From NCBI GenBank assembly GCA_033764435.1, contig JANRIX010000058.1:1-64000 (forward strand): 64,000 bases of DNA. Direction: 5' to 3'. This DNA is from JAEUMY01 sp033764435 (GTDB lineage Bacteria; Pseudomonadota; Gammaproteobacteria; Burkholderiales; Usitatibacteraceae). A program made the translations under genes and the position numbers. This document shows, piece by piece, positions 1-7,881 of this stretch; the first letter of the stretch is position 1, and every line of letters starts with the position of its first letter. The notes under the pieces are model-generated. The model worked only from the letters and a program-made list of their open reading frames with translations. It searched no databases and had not been told where the DNA came from.

Positions 1-69
1 GATCTGAATCCCAGCCTCCGCCTCGCGAAGTATCCGGATGATCTGCTCTTCGGTATGTCGTTTCTTCAT
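1..69 (-). CDS. IS3-family transposase OrfA, N-terminal end only (cut by window edge)
   Basis: On the minus strand an ATG at 67-69 opens 23 codons that run off the left edge. They read MKKRHTEEQIIRILREAEAG and onward, the typical start of the helix-turn-helix OrfA of IS3-family elements (IS407-like group). OrfA binds the terminal repeats and is normally joined to the DDE OrfB by frameshifting; OrfB is not in the window. It lies just downstream of the recombinase trio, on the same strand. The family call rests on the N-terminal motif alone. Confidence 0.7.
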   Translation of the reverse strand, partial: MKKRHTEEQIIRILREAEAGIQI

Positions 70-132
70 CTGTGGTCCCTTGCCAAAAAGTTAACATAGG
101 ACTCACAGACCAACTGGTCACACGTTTCGTAC

Positions 133-1545
133 TCAGGTCACCTCTCCGATCAGGCGCTCCAAATCTACGTCAGTGCCGACGTAGTAAGTGTCTGTTATGG
201 CCCAATGAACGTGACCGTACTGCTCTGAGAGGGCTAGCAGTCCTCGCTTGTCGCGCATCGCGACAAAACGTGCGAATGCGCGCCGAAACTGATGTGTTGT
301 GAAATGCCAATTGCTTGGCGTGCCCAACTCGCCAAACTGAGACAGTTGGTTTATTCGATTGCTAAATGCAGCATCACTAATGTTCATTGGAACAGTCCGG
401 CTCTCGTCAGAAGGCCAGATCCCAACGACGGCGTAAACCATAAAAAGCCGCTTTGATTTCGCCGAGATTGAGAGCGGGGCTCTCAATTTTGTAAGCAAGT
501 CTATTGCTGTCGCTACTAACGGGGGGGCAACCCAGAGCCCTGTCTGAGCGGTGCCAAACGCGGTTGGTGCCCTTAGGTAGCAATACTGGTTTCCATCAGA
601 ATGCTTACGGTAGACAATGCAATCCTCTTCGAGGGCATGAATTTCATTCAAACGCATGCCTGTGAAGGCAGCTATAAGGACATAGCTCGCGTCATAGACT
701 CGACGAATCAGCTCAGCAATTTGAGATCTGGAAACAATTGGGCCTAGTCCCGCTTGGATGTGGAACTCCTCAATCTTCGGATATTTGCGTAGCAGTGCCT
801 GCCACCGCTTGTCCACTTGCTTCTTAGGGATTTCCCGCCGGGCGGCCATCCGGACAAGCTCAATGTAACTCGTCCGGAAGCCGATAAGGTCCTCGACCCA
901 AGCTCCTGTGAAAGCGAGGGCAATCCCAATGATTCGCAGTATTTCGTCGTCGCTTGGAAAAAGATGACGGCGATCTGGCTCAGCCTCGACCAGCCTGTCT
1001 CGAAGCCGAGTATCAAGCTTGACGGCTGGATGGAGGCAATCGTCCAACATGGGGCCTTGTTCCGAAAGATCCTGGAGCAATCGAAACATCTCACTAACAC
1101 TGCACCGCATTCGCTGTGTCCCGCCCACTTTTTGCATGAAGTATTCGAAGAACTCGTCGATTGCTCCGCTGTCGAGCGAATTGAACGAGTGGTAGCCGCT
1201 TCGATTCATCCAAAGAATTAGCGTTCGGAGATTATAGTGACGACGCCAGAGCGTAACTCTCCGAAGATTGGCAAAACTTGGAGCAATCAACATCGAACCG
1301 AAGAATGACTTGGCGCTATCCAACAGTCGCCCGTCTATTGCGTTCTCCGCGCCCCCATCCTTGAATTTAGTGAAGTGCCATCGCACATACCTTTGGCTCA
1401 TATGAGACAAATAGGAGCCTTCTATCAGGTGCCAGATGTCCTCTTCATAGCGGATTGCTGGATCGCGCTTGAGCAATTCATTGACGATGTGTGCGAGCCT
1501 CTTCGACCTGCCGGAAAGGCCGAATGCTTTGGTGGTGGCATTCAT
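133..1545 (-). CDS. Tyrosine recombinase/integrase, third gene of trio
   Basis: This 470-residue protein is a site-specific recombinase of the tyrosine (phage integrase) family. The C-terminal catalytic half shows Arg298 in FTGMRLNEIHAL, the H-x-x-R box at His418/Arg421 (THQFRRAF), a His at 445 in EQYGHVHW and the likely nucleophile Tyr454 or Tyr455 in ITDTYY. The set therefore looks intact. Its ATG overlaps the stop of the preceding 568-aa gene in an ATGA junction (1542-1545), so the two are probably translationally coupled. The N-terminal 280 residues should contain the core-DNA-binding part but carry no motif I can name. Confidence 0.82.
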   Translation of the reverse strand: MNATTKAFGLSGRSKRLAHIVNELLKRDPAIRYEEDIWHLIEGSYLSHMSQRYVRWHFTKFKDGGAENAIDGRLLDSAKSFFGSMLIAPSFANLRRVTLWRRHYNLRTLILWMNRSGYHSFNSLDSGAIDEFFEYFMQKVGGTQRMRCSVSEMFRLLQDLSEQGPMLDDCLHPAVKLDTRLRDRLVEAEPDRRHLFPSDDEILRIIGIALAFTGAWVEDLIGFRTSYIELVRMAARREIPKKQVDKRWQALLRKYPKIEEFHIQAGLGPIVSRSQIAELIRRVYDASYVLIAAFTGMRLNEIHALEEDCIVYRKHSDGNQYCYLRAPTAFGTAQTGLWVAPPLVATAIDLLTKLRAPLSISAKSKRLFMVYAVVGIWPSDESRTVPMNISDAAFSNRINQLSQFGELGTPSNWHFTTHQFRRAFARFVAMRDKRGLLALSEQYGHVHWAITDTYYVGTDVDLERLIGEVT

Positions 1546-3248
1546 GGCTCAAGCGGGAGTGCGGGTGGAAGGTCATCCGAGAGCCTTCTTGCAATTTCCA
1601 AGACATTTATTGGGATGGAGGGGAGTATCTGTTCGTTGATGATTCGCAACGTCGGTAGGTAAAGGGATCGAAATCGGTGAGCGCTCTCTGTATTCTTGAG
1701 TGATTCCTCTCGCAGCTTGTCAAGTGCCACCTTCGCGCGGATCAATGGGGCTACGTGCTTCGGCGAATCTGTAATGACTACGGCGCCTGGGCATCGAGAG
1801 CAGCCTAGAAATTGGGGGCAAGGGTTCCCTTTATGGCTGCCAGGCGCCGTTCCCGCGAGTGGGTCGGTGCAGCCGAATCCAAAGATGGTTGGAAATGGTC
1901 CGTTGCCCAGGGCGCTGTCACCTCCTCGTCGCGAATAATCTTTCACATTTGCAAGAAGGCGGCCCTGATAATCAGAGATTATTTGATCGGAATCTTTAGC
2001 AAGCTCTGCACGATCAATGTATTTTGCTGTCGTTCGCAAGTCACGATGATTTAGTACATGCTGAAGCATTCGAGGATTGTGATGTTTCTGCAGATGGAGC
2101 GTTGCAAGGCTTGGTCGAAGGTCACCAAGTTGAAATTTCGGAAGGTCATGCTCTTCGATGAACCTCTTGAGGTGCTGGATCATCGTGTAATACGAGGGGA
2201 TGCAGCGCCTGCCTTGGGCGCGTATTAGGAAAAGTGAGTTTTGTACGGGCCTGGGCGCAAGAGCTAGATGGCGTTCGGTAGCGCATTTGATGAGCTCAAT
2301 GAGATGTGGAGGATCGTATTTTTTCGTGGAATCAAATTCAAGCACCTGCTGACGTCCTGCGCGATTTTTTAGCCAACTAATGCGCATTTGATTGGCAACT
2401 TCAGGATTGGGAACCATGCTGTCGCGTGAAATATGCAAGAGTGAGTAAGGATTGCCGACTAGCTTTGCAATGAGCATTAGAAAGAAAGGCAGCAGGCTCC
2501 GAGCGTCTGGCCAAAGGTAGCTTTCAAGCTCACCTATCCGTCTCCTTCTGAGAAGCAGTCGCCCCTCCGTTGACTCCAGCAGCTTTCTCTGAGAAGGAAT
2601 GTCTTCGCGTCCCAGACGCAGAAGCAGCTCCAGATCCATCTTGAGCTGCCTGTCGTCAATTGAAAGACCTTGTCGGTCACTGCCGAGCAGCCTTCGCGCT
2701 TTCTCTAGTCGCTGAGCGACTTTTCGAATTTCTGCCTTGCACACAACAAGTATCCGTCGAATCTCCTTTGCTGAAAGAAAGGTTGGCGGCTGGGGCGTGA
2801 TCTCGCGGTTAATCACTCTAGTCGCTGAGAAGTTAGTGATCTGCCCCCATCTTTCGGGGGCTACATCACTTAGCCACATAACAATCTTGCTGACCCAGAA
2901 TAGGTCACCCTCAATTGATAGTGCTGACCGCCCTTCCATGTGGCACGCCAATGCATACTGTTCGACTAAGTCTTGTGGCAATTGCGCATGGCACTGGCAA
3001 AACTTTGCGAATTGCCGGGCTACCGAAATCAGCTTTCTGTGCGTCGAGTATGAATACAAGGGGCCGATTGCTCTGACTGCTCTAACTATATCGACGCAGT
3101 ACGTTCTTCCTGCTTCCCCTTCTTTGTAAAAGGAGAAGTAGATTGGAACTCCCAGTGCCTGGTGGGTGATGCTGTATTGAGTTGATTCAGAGGAAGAGGG
3201 GTGTTTGTCGTTCGCTCCCTCGAAGGAATAGGATCGGCGCCCATTCAT
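1542..3248 (-). CDS. Tyrosine recombinase-like protein with degenerate active site, second gene of trio
   Basis: This 568-residue protein sits between two intact recombinases and overlaps both by four bases. The C-terminal fold is recognisable from GDLRPSLATLHL (Arg378), LNHRDLRTTAKYID (His401, Tyr410) and the spacing between them. The first catalytic Arg is missing: the usual TGLR box reads LVGNPYSLLHI near residue 264. The His of H-x-x-R is also replaced (Gly375). A cysteine cluster follows (Cys460, 477, 483, 486), possibly metal-binding. It also has an extended central basic region (residues 170-245). Most likely it is an accessory or architectural member of a multi-recombinase complex. 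Confidence 0.72.
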   Translation of the reverse strand: MNGRRSYSFEGANDKHPSSSESTQYSITHQALGVPIYFSFYKEGEAGRTYCVDIVRAVRAIGPLYSYSTHRKLISVARQFAKFCQCHAQLPQDLVEQYALACHMEGRSALSIEGDLFWVSKIVMWLSDVAPERWGQITNFSATRVINREITPQPPTFLSAKEIRRILVVCKAEIRKVAQRLEKARRLLGSDRQGLSIDDRQLKMDLELLLRLGREDIPSQRKLLESTEGRLLLRRRRIGELESYLWPDARSLLPFFLMLIAKLVGNPYSLLHISRDSMVPNPEVANQMRISWLKNRAGRQQVLEFDSTKKYDPPHLIELIKCATERHLALAPRPVQNSLFLIRAQGRRCIPSYYTMIQHLKRFIEEHDLPKFQLGDLRPSLATLHLQKHHNPRMLQHVLNHRDLRTTAKYIDRAELAKDSDQIISDYQGRLLANVKDYSRRGGDSALGNGPFPTIFGFGCTDPLAGTAPGSHKGNPCPQFLGCSRCPGAVVITDSPKHVAPLIRAKVALDKLREESLKNTESAHRFRSLYLPTLRIINEQILPSIPINVLEIARRLSDDLPPALPLEP

Positions 3249-4420
3249 TTCAGAATCTCCCGAATAAGCATTGAGATGGACCCAGAAGCCGCAGTTGTGG
3301 AGATTGGCAACGATCTCAGGTACCGCTCTGTTGTCATGATGGAACGGTGCCCCATAAATGCTTGCGTGATTTTCAGGGCATTGATGCTATTGCCTTCACT
3401 TTCTAGCTTTTGCAGCCTGGTATAGATCCCGACTGCAAAGTAGTGCCGTAAGTCATGCAGCCTAAAGTCCACGTTGCATTCTGCGCATGCCAGTTTGAAT
3501 TTCCTGTATGCCCAGTCTCCTGTAATCGGAATGCCACGTGGAGATACGAAGAGTGCTGTGCACTCGCGCGCCGTTTTTTTGTCTTTGAAGCAAGTCGGCC
3601 TGATGTGTCGAATGTATCGGTCGGTTGCCTCAATGAGCGCGCTCGGAACGATCAGGTTTGTAGGGCTACTGCGCCCTTTGCGCATGCAGCGAATTGTTTG
3701 GAACTCGCTTCCGTCGGGCTCTGGAATATCAGAGATACTTAGGCTGACTAATTCAGATCTTCTGAGTCCAGTTGAGCAGTACCAGATGATTATCAAGTTG
3801 AATGGCGAGTACAGCCGTTCCAGAATTGATCGGACAAGCTGTGTTGATGGAACCGATAGAGTTCCCTGCACGTTTTTCACGTACAACGACATTCCCGTGC
3901 GGCTTACAACAGCCCCTTCAGCAGAGTAGATGAGCTTCGAATCAGCGCATAGTCTGACCAAGCTTGGATGTGGCTGAGGCAGCCACTCAGTTCCAATTGC
4001 CCAACGATAGAAGCCGATGACTGCTACGAGTCGAAGATTAGTCGTGCTCGCGGAGAGATTTGCCTGTGGATTGAACTGCTGCAGGTGATTGTTTCGAAAC
4101 TCCGCAATGTCTTGAGCATCCACCTCCGCCCAACCAATGTTCCCGGCTTCAAGGAAATTAAGGTAGCCGCACAAGGACTCCGCATACGTTGCAACTGTTC
4201 TTGCTGAGCGGATATTGAGCAGCCCAAGACTGAGCTCCTGAATGTATCGCGTCGGTGCCCATTGGCATCTGCCACGACCGTCCAAGAACATGAAGGCTGC
4301 TGGGCTGCGCTTCGGGTTATCTGGCGCACGCAGCAGTCGTGCCGCGGCAATCAAGCCAAGCTGATCCAGAGAATCGCATACTCGGTCAAGCTGCTGCGCG
4401 TTTGCCTTTATGAGTTGCAT
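3245..4420 (-). CDS. Tyrosine recombinase/integrase, first gene of trio
   Basis: This 391-residue phage-integrase-family recombinase shows a full catalytic set: Arg220 in CSTGLRRSELVSL, Lys248 in MRKGRSS, His322/Arg325 in RLHDLRHYF, His358 in FMGHRSIMTTERYL and Tyr367. An N-terminal SAM-like core-binding domain is likely at about residues 60-145. It is the promoter-proximal gene of the trio; its stop overlaps the next start (ATGA, 3245-3248). The start codon lies about 107 bases from the broken end of tag, so the integrase promoter and probably the element end lie between 4421 and 4526. Confidence 0.88.
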   Translation of the reverse strand: MQLIKANAQQLDRVCDSLDQLGLIAAARLLRAPDNPKRSPAAFMFLDGRGRCQWAPTRYIQELSLGLLNIRSARTVATYAESLCGYLNFLEAGNIGWAEVDAQDIAEFRNNHLQQFNPQANLSASTTNLRLVAVIGFYRWAIGTEWLPQPHPSLVRLCADSKLIYSAEGAVVSRTGMSLYVKNVQGTLSVPSTQLVRSILERLYSPFNLIIIWYCSTGLRRSELVSLSISDIPEPDGSEFQTIRCMRKGRSSPTNLIVPSALIEATDRYIRHIRPTCFKDKKTARECTALFVSPRGIPITGDWAYRKFKLACAECNVDFRLHDLRHYFAVGIYTRLQKLESEGNSINALKITQAFMGHRSIMTTERYLRSLPISTTAASGSISMLIREILK

Positions 4421-4526
4421 ATTCAGTCTGTCCGCTTACCCGCGGAGATAAGGATCCCCCAGGTGCTATGAGCCAGTAATTGAAGACATAACGATAGTGC
4501 CTTTGTTTACACTGTCCAATAGCCGA

Positions 4527-4883
4527 CTAAGTCCACACATAGGCATCAAAGCTGCCGAACTCCTTCTGCACGGCCAGAAAGGCCTTGGCGTTTTTCACCG
4601 TGCCTTCGACCTTCAGCCGGTTGCGCACAATGCCGGGGTCAAGCAGGGCCTTTTCGAGCTTGTCCTGGGAAAAGCGCGCGACCTTGGCCGGGTCGAAGCC
4701 TGCGAATATTCGCCGGTAGTTCTCGCGCTTGGCGAGGATGGTCGACCAGGAGAGCCCAGCCTGCGCGCCTTCGAGAATGAGGAATTCGAAGAAGATTCGG
4801 TCGTCGTGCACCGGGACGCCCCACTCGCGGTCGTGATAGTCGATGTAGGCTTGGCTTCCCAGGCACCAGCTACAGCGGTTCAT
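4527..4883 (-). pseudogene. tag: DNA-3-methyladenine glycosylase I, truncated at the C-terminus
   Basis: The frame encodes the first 118 residues of Tag, which excises 3-methyladenine from alkylated DNA. Family hallmarks are present: Cys4 of the zinc site, YHDREWGVP (His17), the LEGAQAGLSW motif and ENYRRIF. The family is usually about 185-190 residues. Here the frame ends at TAG (4527-4529) straight after FDAYVWT, so the last 65-70 residues, including the His and Cys that complete the zinc site, are gone. The break coincides with the start of the recombinase island, so the gene is most simply read as split by integration. A copy of GCGAATATTCGC lies inside as Arg-Ile-Phe-Ala. Confidence 0.88.
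4702..4713. repeat. GCGAATATTCGC palindrome copy
   Basis: Exact copy inside truncated tag, read as Arg-Ile-Phe-Ala. Confidence 0.95.
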
Positions 4884-4966
4884 GTTCAGCTCCGATCCGT
4901 GGGGCGATTCGCGCCTACGGGGTCACATCCCCGCGAGCGGGGCCCCTGTTCTTCCCTATGGCGCGA

Positions 4967-5044
4967 TCCCCACTCGTGGTCGCGATAGTCGATATAGGCC
5001 TCACTTCCCAGGCACCAGGGGCAGCGGTGCAATTCTTTGCTCAT
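4967..5044 (-). pseudogene. Duplicated 5' fragment of tag
   Basis: Upstream of tag a second ATG (5042-5044) opens about 26 codons matching the Tag N-terminus: HRCPWCLGSEAYIDYRDHEW against NRCSWCLGSQAYIDYHDREW in the neighbouring copy. Similarity stops after EWG; the frame continues into unrelated sequence and ends just before the tag start. It looks like a partial tandem duplication or the scar of a recombination event between diverged tag alleles. No function is expected. Confidence 0.7.
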
Positions 5045-5060
5045 GTTGTCTCGTTCCCGT

Positions 5061-5072
5061 GCGAATATTCGC
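5061..5072. repeat. GCGAATATTCGC palindrome copy (intergenic)
   Basis: Exact copy in the intergenic DNA between the tag fragment and the cupin-like gene; flanks extend it to TGCGAATATTCGCA. Confidence 0.95.
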
Positions 5073-5189
5073 AAGCGCGGAAGTATAGGCCGGGTCGTCG
5101 CAGATTCCTGTCAGGAGTCGGGCGCTGGCGAGTCTCGAATCACGCACACAACGAAGAACAAAAAAACAATCAACAAACGGGGAGCACAC

Positions 5190-5912
5190 ATGAACGTCAT
5201 TCGCGGATTCACGCGTACCGCCGCCACCGTACTCTGCGGTTTCCTGGCGGCCCAGCCCTTCGCCTTCGCCGAAAAGCCAGCGGCCGCGACGCATCCGCCC
5301 GTCGAGCATGCCTCCTTTCACCATCAGGTCTATGCGGATGAGGATTTTTCGATCCTCAACAATCGCTATCCGCCAAATGGCGATTCCGGGATGCACACCC
5401 ATTTTCTGGATCATCTCTACGTCGCCATCCAGCCAGCACAGGTGAGCGGTCAGAACCTGGGAAGGCCGCTGGCCGCGATGCCGCCTGTGCCGATGGGCGC
5501 TGCGGGCTACGGCGCGATGGGCAATGAGCCGCGTACGCACCGCATCGTCAACGGCGACAAGGGGATTGCGCACTTCGTCGTCATCGAATTGCGCCGCGCA
5601 AAGCCGCTGGGCACGCCGGTTTCATCCCGCGAGGCCGCACCCCAGTATGTGCAGATCATCGACAATCCCCGCTTGCGCGCATGGCGCCTGATTCTGGAGC
5701 CGGGCCAATCGGCTCCTGCGATCACGCAGGGGAACAAGGGTGTTCAGGTGGTGGTTCGCGGCGGGCTGCTGACAACGGTGCGCGCGAATTCTCCCGACCA
5801 AGTCCTGTTCTTGCGGCCAGGCGATGTGTCCCTCCAAGCAGCCGGTGCCACACGTGCGCTCAAGAATGGCGGAACTGAAACCATCGAGCTGGTGGAGATG
5901 GAGCTCAAGTAA
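5190..5912 (+). CDS. Secreted cupin-like protein
   Basis: A 240-residue protein with a clear signal peptide (cleavage likely after FAFA near residue 27). Two cupin-like half-repeats follow: FSILNNRYPPNGDSGMHTHF (potential metal-binding histidines) with DHLYVAI, and later LRAWRLILEPGQSAPAI with QVVVRGG. It should be periplasmic. No catalytic assignment is possible. ATG 5190 is chosen because GGAG lies just upstream and the signal peptide starts there. The next gene, a SnoaL-like exported protein, follows after 79 bases on the same strand. Confidence 0.65.
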   Translation: MNVIRGFTRTAATVLCGFLAAQPFAFAEKPAAATHPPVEHASFHHQVYADEDFSILNNRYPPNGDSGMHTHFLDHLYVAIQPAQVSGQNLGRPLAAMPPVPMGAAGYGAMGNEPRTHRIVNGDKGIAHFVVIELRRAKPLGTPVSSREAAPQYVQIIDNPRLRAWRLILEPGQSAPAITQGNKGVQVVVRGGLLTTVRANSPDQVLFLRPGDVSLQAAGATRALKNGGTETIELVEMELK

Positions 5913-5991
5913 AGATGTCGCGGGCGGAAGTCCGCCGTTGCACCTGATCGCCAATCCATTCCATCCAGACAAGACCAGTCGAGCCCAGACC

Positions 5992-6522
5992 ATGAAAACC
6001 CTCCGACCCGCGCTCCTCACCCTTTCGCTTTTTCTCGCTGTATCCGCACCATCCACGGCCGTGGTGGCCGCGGAGCCGGCGGCACCCGCCGCTGCGCAGC
6101 TTGAAGCCAACAAAGCCCTCGTCCGCCGCCTGTTCAAGGCATTCAACGAAGGCGACCTCGCCACACTGAACGAAATCAGCGACAGCCGGCGCACGATCCA
6201 CACCGCGACGGGCTCTGTCTCCCGTGACGGTCAACCCAGGAAGACCCTCGCCGAAGCCTGCCCGATGTGTGCATCACTGAACCCCCGAGCCATCACCATC
6301 GACTTCATCATGGCGGAAGGTGACTTGGTCACCGTTCGCAGCATCTGGCGGGGCAAGTACAGCGGGACGGTGCGTGATATGCCCATCGCAGGGAAGGACG
6401 TCACGGTCTACTACACCAATACCTATCGCCTGAAAGACGGAAAGCTGGTGGAAAACTGGGCGGCCTACGACAGGCTGCATCTCCTGGAGCAGTTGGGATT
6501 CAGCGTGGCGCCGCCAGGCTGA
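5992..6522 (+). CDS. Secreted SnoaL-like (NTF2-fold) polyketide-cyclase-type protein
   Basis: A 176-residue exported protein: the signal peptide ends around residue 27 (VVAAEPA), followed by an NTF2/SnoaL-like fold. Typical pieces are NKALVRRLFKAFNEGD at the start and YYTNTYRLKDGKLVENWAAYD, then LLEQLG, at the end, the pattern of the SnoaL-like ester cyclase family. Substrate unknown. It may be cotranscribed with the cupin-like gene before it. Confidence 0.68.
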   Translation: MKTLRPALLTLSLFLAVSAPSTAVVAAEPAAPAAAQLEANKALVRRLFKAFNEGDLATLNEISDSRRTIHTATGSVSRDGQPRKTLAEACPMCASLNPRAITIDFIMAEGDLVTVRSIWRGKYSGTVRDMPIAGKDVTVYYTNTYRLKDGKLVENWAAYDRLHLLEQLGFSVAPPG

Positions 6523-6545
6523 ATCGGCTCACGTTGTCAGGGAGG

Positions 6546-6794
6546 TCATTCGCAGGGATGACGCGTCCGTGCCTGCTCGATTTCACAGGTGAGTTGCTCC
6601 ACGCGTTGCCCGGGCCTTGCCAGCTCATGAAACAAATCATCCAGCGCCTGCCCAATCTCTGCAGCGTCGAGAGATGCCGGTAGCACGATCCCCGGCTCCG
6701 GCACCCGCTTGCCAGGAGACAGTCGATACCCCCACCACCGGTCATTCTCACGCGCAACTTCCAGCATGAAGCGTCCATAGACGTCGAACTTCAT
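6546..6794 (-). CDS. Small conserved hypothetical protein (82 aa)
   Basis: A short acidic protein starting MKFDVYGRFMLEVARENDRW and containing LDDLFHELARPGQ. I recognise it as the kind of small conserved cytoplasmic protein that recurs in proteobacteria, but not its function. The upstream in-frame extension to 6890 is rejected because it overlaps the lipocalin-like gene. It follows that gene by two bases, so it may be the last member of the ABC operon. Confidence 0.6.
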   Translation of the reverse strand: MKFDVYGRFMLEVARENDRWWGYRLSPGKRVPEPGIVLPASLDAAEIGQALDDLFHELARPGQRVEQLTCEIEQARTRHPCE

Positions 6795-6796
6795 CC

Positions 6797-7879
6797 TCAG
6801 AACCTTATCCTCTCTACATAACCCGTCATCTCCAGATACCCCGCGCCCACGCGCTGGCCATCGCGCAATATGGTGACGGCACCCTCCCAATAAATGGCAC
6901 CGGTCGAAGCGCGTGAATCCAGTTCCTGGTCGGACATCAGGGGTTGCAATCTGAAGGTCGCATCGCCCACGCGAATATTCGCATCCACCGGATACGTGGC
7001 GCCGGAGGCGGGGGAACGCCAGGTCTGGTTGGGCGTGAACGCGATTTCATTCGCCGCGAACTTTCGCAAGGCGCCCTTGGCATCGCGCCATGTGGCGGCG
7101 GACCAGAGTGCGTTGCCAGCCTTGTCGCGAATGCGGAACACCATGAGCGCGCCGCCGTCGTCGAGGTTGATGCCGGCCCAGTCCCAGCCGACTGCGCCGG
7201 GCATGAGGATTTCGCTGGACCATTCGTGATCCATCCACGCGGTGCCGCTGACGGTTTCGGTCTTGTCGCCCAGCGTGACCGTGCCGCTGATGGCGAGATG
7301 GGGCAGGGAATAGTAGTAGCTGGAGAAGCGGTCCTCGGGTCCCTTGCGACTGAAGCCGGCATCACCCTGCAGGAGCAAGGGTTGCGTGGGCGCGAAGCGG
7401 AGCTGCATGGCAAAGCCGTTGGCGGGGAGGTGGGCGATCCACTCATCTGAGCTGGCTTCGCGGCGCAGGCTCCAGTTATCAATGCGAATATTCGCGTCCT
7501 TTTCGGAAGCCGACACCAGCCCCGCCACGCCGCGCGCCACCTTCTGGTCATGCCGCAACTTGCCGTGGCGCGCGTCTGCGATGGCGGCGTGGGCGAAGTA
7601 GAGCTGGCCGGGCGCGAAGCGGCTCTTGTTGTTTTCACCGATGCCGGTACGCGAGCGGAAGAACGTGACCTGCACGCCAAGCGGGACGCCGCTCGCGGTC
7701 TTGACCTGGCCGGTGAGATACCACCACTCGGTGCGGTAGTCGGGATGCGAGCCGTGGTCGCGGGGGAAATTGAGCGCCACACCCGGGCGCACGGGCGGGA
7801 AGTTTGGTTCAGAGCGCTGGGCTGCAGCACTTGCGGCGAAGCAGATCAGCCAGCAGAGAAGCAATGCGCGGCGCATCAT
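6797..7879 (-). CDS. AttH/CrtC-like lipocalin-domain exported protein
   Basis: A 360-residue protein with a signal peptide (ends ASAAAQ near residue 23) and the lipocalin-like CrtC/AttH fold. Diagnostic pieces are DYRTEWWYLTGQV, VTFFRSRTG, YYYSLPHLAISGTV and GTAWMDHEWSS. In AttEFGH-type loci this protein works with an FtsX-type permease and an ATPase, probably in lipid or hydrophobic-molecule handling at the envelope. It starts at the end of the permease gene (a GTG at 7885 would overlap its stop; ATG 7879 is the alternative chosen). Two copies of the GCGAATATTCGC motif are inside, both as Ala-Asn-Ile-Arg. Confidence 0.78.
   Translation of the reverse strand: MMRRALLLCWLICFAASAAAQRSEPNFPPVRPGVALNFPRDHGSHPDYRTEWWYLTGQVKTASGVPLGVQVTFFRSRTGIGENNKSRFAPGQLYFAHAAIADARHGKLRHDQKVARGVAGLVSASEKDANIRIDNWSLRREASSDEWIAHLPANGFAMQLRFAPTQPLLLQGDAGFSRKGPEDRFSSYYYSLPHLAISGTVTLGDKTETVSGTAWMDHEWSSEILMPGAVGWDWAGINLDDGGALMVFRIRDKAGNALWSAATWRDAKGALRKFAANEIAFTPNQTWRSPASGATYPVDANIRVGDATFRLQPLMSDQELDSRASTGAIYWEGAVTILRDGQRVGAGYLEMTGYVERIRF
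6971..6982. repeat. GCGAATATTCGC palindrome copy
   Basis: Exact copy inside the AttH-like gene, Ala-Asn-Ile-Arg. Confidence 0.95.
7484..7495. repeat. GCGAATATTCGC palindrome copy
   Basis: Second exact copy inside the AttH-like gene, Ala-Asn-Ile-Arg. Confidence 0.95.
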
Positions 7880-7881
7880 GG

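Larger units (their letters stand above)
1..4526 (-). mobile_element. Integrated accessory island with IS3-type and tyrosine-recombinase-trio modules; right edge inside tag
   Basis: This block holds the IS3-type orfA start and three overlapping tyrosine-recombinase genes. Its base composition looks more AT-rich than the DNA from 4.6 kb on, and it carries no copy of the GCGAATATTCGC motif that is common in the flanking chromosome. Its right limit is placed at about 4526-4530, where the tag reading frame stops abruptly. The left limit is outside the window. Terminal repeats or an attachment core cannot be identified with one end only. Confidence 0.65.
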
